Positions 60,363 to 64,000 of a stretch of DNA of 64,000 nucleotides are shown here, piece after piece. The DNA comes from Lateolabrax maculatus (Eukaryota; Chordata; Actinopteri; Acropomatiformes; Lateolabracidae). The translations under genes were made by a program, and so were the position numbers. The stretch covers positions 6,419,001 to 6,483,000 of the forward strand of contig CM062211.1 in assembly GCA_031216445.1 (NCBI GenBank). Direction: 5' to 3'. Every line of letters begins with the position of its first letter. Position 1 is the first letter of the stretch. Under the pieces are notes generated by a model, which saw only the letters and a program-made list of their open reading frames with translations, was not told where the DNA came from and made no database searches.

Positions 60363-63300
60363 TCAACTCTATAATTTAGAAAGAAATCAGTTCTGTCCAA
60401 AAATCCAAATCTATCACATCAGCGTAGGTCAATATGTCTTTATCTGTAATTTCCTATTGCTTGCTGCACTTCTGTTATCTTGTTTGATTTTTCGTCTTCC
60501 CCTTGGTTTGCTCCTATTGTGTCTCTTTTGTTTCCTTTTATTTGTTTCACAGTTTCCTTCTGTTTGTTACAATTCTCTTTTCTGTTGTGTCCTAACTTTG
60601 TTGACATATCCCTCAGCTTTCCGGTCTACACAGTTTTCTGGATTACTTTCGGCATGGCTCACAATACTTGTCAAGGTCAGCAGAGGTGACTGTTAGGATT
60701 TATTAATGAGCCGGTGGCTTTAGGGAGAGATAATAAAAAGAAAAACAGCCCTGCTCTTACCCCAGGACATTGTCCACCGGTTGTTATGTTAATCACTTAG
60801 GCCTAATTAATACCATGCATATCATTAGCAAAATGAACATTCAAATGCCAGCATCCGTTAATTACCGTTGTAGAAGTCATCTGCACTTTTGCAGTGAATG
60901 TTAACTGTCTGCCAGGGCTAATTTACCTGAACCCCTCTCTTCTGTGCTGGAAAATGAGAAAATGACATTATGTAAAAGTTTTCAGAAATAATGGAGAGGA
61001 GCAGGAGAAAACATACATATTACAACTTACAACTTTTCTGTTTATTCTACTGGCATCACTGGCATCACATTTATGAAACAATATTCATTGTCACATTACC
61101 TGATTGGTCTACGTGTGTTTCAGAGGTTTAATGTACATTTCTGTGTTTGTGCTGTTTGACTGTCCAGCAAAACCTGCACTTAACTCTTATACAGGATGTT
61201 TAGCAGTATCAAGCTGATCTACTGTGTGTGTGTGTTTCAGGGGGATTTCCTGATATAATCTCCAGTCCTTTCATTCCTAATAAACGTCGTTCAACGTGCC
61301 ACAAATCCCTCGACTTATTCTTGCTATTAGAGAGCGTGGGAAAAGCCACTTAAATAACTCACCACCTCCTTCCTTTTTCTATTTGGCTTTGAATGACTGA
61401 AAACACGTCGGCCACACACAACAAGACTGTCAGAGCGACAAAAAACTTGAAGCCTCAGTTCTCTATTTTCTGTATTTCACTAAATGAAATACACATGTCA
61501 TACAGACTGTCAGAGCAGATCCAAATATTTGTATTAACATATTATAATGATTACTGTTACTCTGTTAAGAACGATATATAAGAGGAATTAAATCTGGGTA
61601 CGGTTGCATATTGATTGTTTGGCACTCAAAGTATAGGCATTGGGACTTGTCAGGATTTACTTGTAGCTCACAAACAACAAAAAATTCTTTAATAAAAAAA
61701 TTACAGTTTCTTTGGTTAAAAATGTTTTTTTAACTGTGTTAACAGTGTGGCCTGTGGATTATCCAGAGGCAAGTGAGAAATTATTTGTTTGTGATTTGAG
61801 TCAACCAAACATTAATTCAGGTTATAGATGGCCTGTCTTTGAAAGAGTCGTGCCAGAAAGTCATACGAAAAGGATCTCTGCCAACTTTAAACAATTCCTT
61901 AATTAATCCTCAACTTGCACACATAATTAATTGATATACATGCCCACCCCCCCACTGCAGTCTCAAACAGTGCTTCCCCGCTGGGGAAGTTAATTGTCAG
62001 GTTAGACGGTTCGCCTCCAGAGGATTTGTGCTGTGAATTATAATGATTTCAGTTTTTTCCTCCACCATCAGTGTCGCCTGTTAACTACCTAATGAATTAT
62101 ATTATATCACAAAGTACCACATGCACTGTATTAAGTACAACAGATGCCATCTGTTTGCAGCAATAGATACTCACTGGTCATCTATGGATTTAAATATTAA
62201 GTATTACTAGGAAAGAATCATGCTTTTATCATGTGAAGGGTGATATTGTTTTATATTTCATATTTCTACAGTCACTTAGTTGTTAATTTGATATTTTGGT
62301 GTAAACTAATACCTCTTCTACTACTGCAAATTAAAAATGTAAAAACTCCCTCTGCCAGTGCTACTACTATCACTTCTGCTGCCATTGTTTGTATTATTAT
62401 TAGGAATAATGCTCATACTACAACTACTGCTGTTTTTACAAGGCTAACTCTGCTAGCACTTCTAATAATAGTTTACTGTATTGTGTAATAACTACAAATT
62501 TTTTCCCTTGATTTCTTTCTTTTTCATCTTTATTTGTCTTCTCCTTATTCTGCATATTTATCCTCATATATCTGTGCTCAGATGATAAAACAAGGTTCAC
62601 GGCAGCCATCTTTAGATATGCACTCTTGTCCTCAATCAGCTGAATATGATTGTTCTCCTCGGGCTAAAGAACAGACGACCAGACTCAATATATTTTCTTT
62701 GTTCAAGTGTTTCCCCAGAGTGCCCGAGATGGGACAGAAAAATGACCATCTTGGCCAAAGGATGCCACCATGTCGGCCAGCTTTTCCCAGGTCTCTCCTC
62801 TGCTTCTTTCAGTCGTGTTCATTTCAAAGTCATCCGAGTGCGTGTGTCAAACTGTTTTTCCCTAAAGCTCATCACTAATTTTTCTGAAAAGATGTGTTGT
62901 GCAGCAACATGCAGTCTTAAAATAAAATAAGTCCCATATCTTAGTACTTTTAAAATGCAAAGCTAAATAATTCAGCAGACTCCCGTTATCACTTCCACCC
63001 CCGTGAAGAGCAGACACCTTAAGACTTCGAAAAGGCAAGTGGGTGTCCTTGCACTTCACCGCCTCTCCACGCTACATCTAAATCTGGCATTATTCTAATT
63101 AATGAGATGAGTTCATTTCTGCTCTCTCTGGGTTAATGTGTTGTCCTACAGCAGATTAGTGAAGGGGTTCCAGTGTTGCTGGAGCATCCTAATTAGATCA
63201 CAGTGGGTGCTACCTGCTTAAATAGATGGAATAATGAAAGTCGTCACTCTTCGCAGCGGCAATTTGATTACTGCGCCCTATCTCTGCTCGTAAAAGGCCC

Positions 63301-63670
63301 AACATTCACCTGGAAGAGGACTCAATGAAATAGATTCCATTATATATATCAATAAAACAGCTCCAGCCTTTTCTTTCAAGTTTGGGTTGGACTTACTTGC
63401 TCTGATGATGAGGATTAGAGGCCAAAACTGCCATCCAAAGGACTGAGGTGGTACTGCAGCCATGAATGAGGGTTTGAGACTCAGTTATTACGGCTCCACA
63501 TCACAAAATGACCACAGCATAGCAGCTGGGGCATTGGCAGGGTTGTGAAATGAATGTTGCAGAGAAATATTGCTGTAACTACGTTTCTGATATACTTTCT
63601 CCTTTTAATTAGCATGATGTTTCTTTCACAACCATCTGTATACTGCTGCACACAAACATTTTTATTTTAC

Positions 63671-64000
63671 TTTAAACCTGCACTAATCAATATATTTGAA
63701 TGAACCATGTATCACATTTTTCAGCTTATTGTTTTGATTTTTTTACAGCCTTCAACTTGACACGGTTTCCCAAGGCAGCAGGTGGCTGTTTTTAGCACCA
63801 AAAAAAGCTCTAATAAACCAACTGTACACTACCTGCTCAGCACCAAATGACAGGCAAAGTCTATAGTGATGCATTCAGGAGCTGAAGAGCCTGGTACTTA
63901 CATTCATCATATGGCCTGAAACACGACTCCAAATGAATGCAAATGTTGGTCCATGTCTGCTGGATGTTTAAATAAGCAACAAGTTAGCCGTAACAACTGT
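63671..64000 (+). mobile_element. Dispersed family 'R' copy, cut by the window end
   Basis: Opens tttaaacctgcactaatcaa; shares gtacactacctgctcagcac, aacacgactccaaatgaatgc and tccatgtctgctggatg with the other copies. Confidence 0.6.

Larger units (their letters stand above)
41342..64000. other. Gene-free flank downstream of lrig3
   Basis: About 22.7 kb with only short, unconvincing frames. Contents: one complete small DNA transposon (51,759-52,237), copies of dispersed family 'R' (44,291, 47,523, 56,190, 59,899, 63,671), degenerate triplet tracts (41,820-42,080; 42,480-42,670; 62,300-62,480), a palindromic microsatellite (58,024-58,067) and several islands of mixed composition that could be regulatory. 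The rest shows nothing I can name. Confidence 0.55.

Noticed and set aside
62534..62878. 114-codon frame in the downstream flank
   Set aside because: Low-complexity composition, no family resemblance.
1..64000. tRNA, rRNA and CRISPR signals
   Set aside because: Looked for tRNA B-box-like sequence and direct-repeat/spacer arrays; found none I could support.
41342..64000. A second multi-exon gene downstream of lrig3
   Set aside because: No run of frames with conserved domains and flanking AG/GT signals was found on either strand.

Overview
The window looks like chromosomal DNA from a ray-finned (teleost) fish. It carries a complete vertebrate lrig3 gene with 19 GT-AG exons. Its introns are compact, it is rich in (CA)n/(TG)n microsatellites, and it holds small fish-type dispersed repeats. 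There are no bacterial signals: no operons, ribosome binding sites or CRISPR. Calling it a percomorph would be a guess; the sequence alone supports only 'teleost-like vertebrate'.

Region 1 (1-~10,255) is a tandem array of at least three nearly identical minus-strand, apparently intronless genes for a coiled-coil protein. Copy 1 is cut by the window start; copies 2 and 3 are complete at 682 codons. The unit is about 3.75-3.77 kb. Each gene has a TATA box (TATAAATA on the minus strand) about 70 bp before its first ATG. Its C-terminal half is built from a 75-bp minisatellite encoding a 25-residue coiled-coil repeat. Copies 2 and 3 differ at only about five bases in 2 kb by eye. Copy 1 has a different arrangement of 25-residue repeats. 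The spacers also contain a direct duplication (two copies in spacers 1 and 2, one in spacer 3) and a perfect inverted repeat that appears only in spacer 3. I do not recognise the protein and assign no function.

Region 2 (~10,255-20,270) is intergenic, with microsatellites, a poly(C) tract and relics of a dispersed repeat family. No gene is supported.

Region 3 (~20,270-41,341) is lrig3 on the plus strand: a CpG-rich promoter and first exon, exon 1 at 20,735-20,931, and exon 19 ending at 40,985. The spliced coding sequence is 3,339 nt (1,112 residues). The order is signal peptide, LRRNT, a leucine-rich repeat array encoded by exons 2-11, LRRCT (exon 12), three Ig domains (exons 13, 14, 15), a transmembrane helix (exon 15) and a cytoplasmic tail (exons 16-19). 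Two AATAAA signals follow.

Region 4 (41,342-64,000) is about 22.7 kb without a supportable gene. It holds one structurally complete non-autonomous DNA transposon (51,759-52,237, with perfect 27-bp terminal inverted repeats and an 8-bp target duplication), several copies of a second dispersed family, a perfect palindromic microsatellite, and mixed-composition islands that could be regulatory elements. The coiled-coil array and lrig3 are neighbours but nothing in the sequence links their functions.
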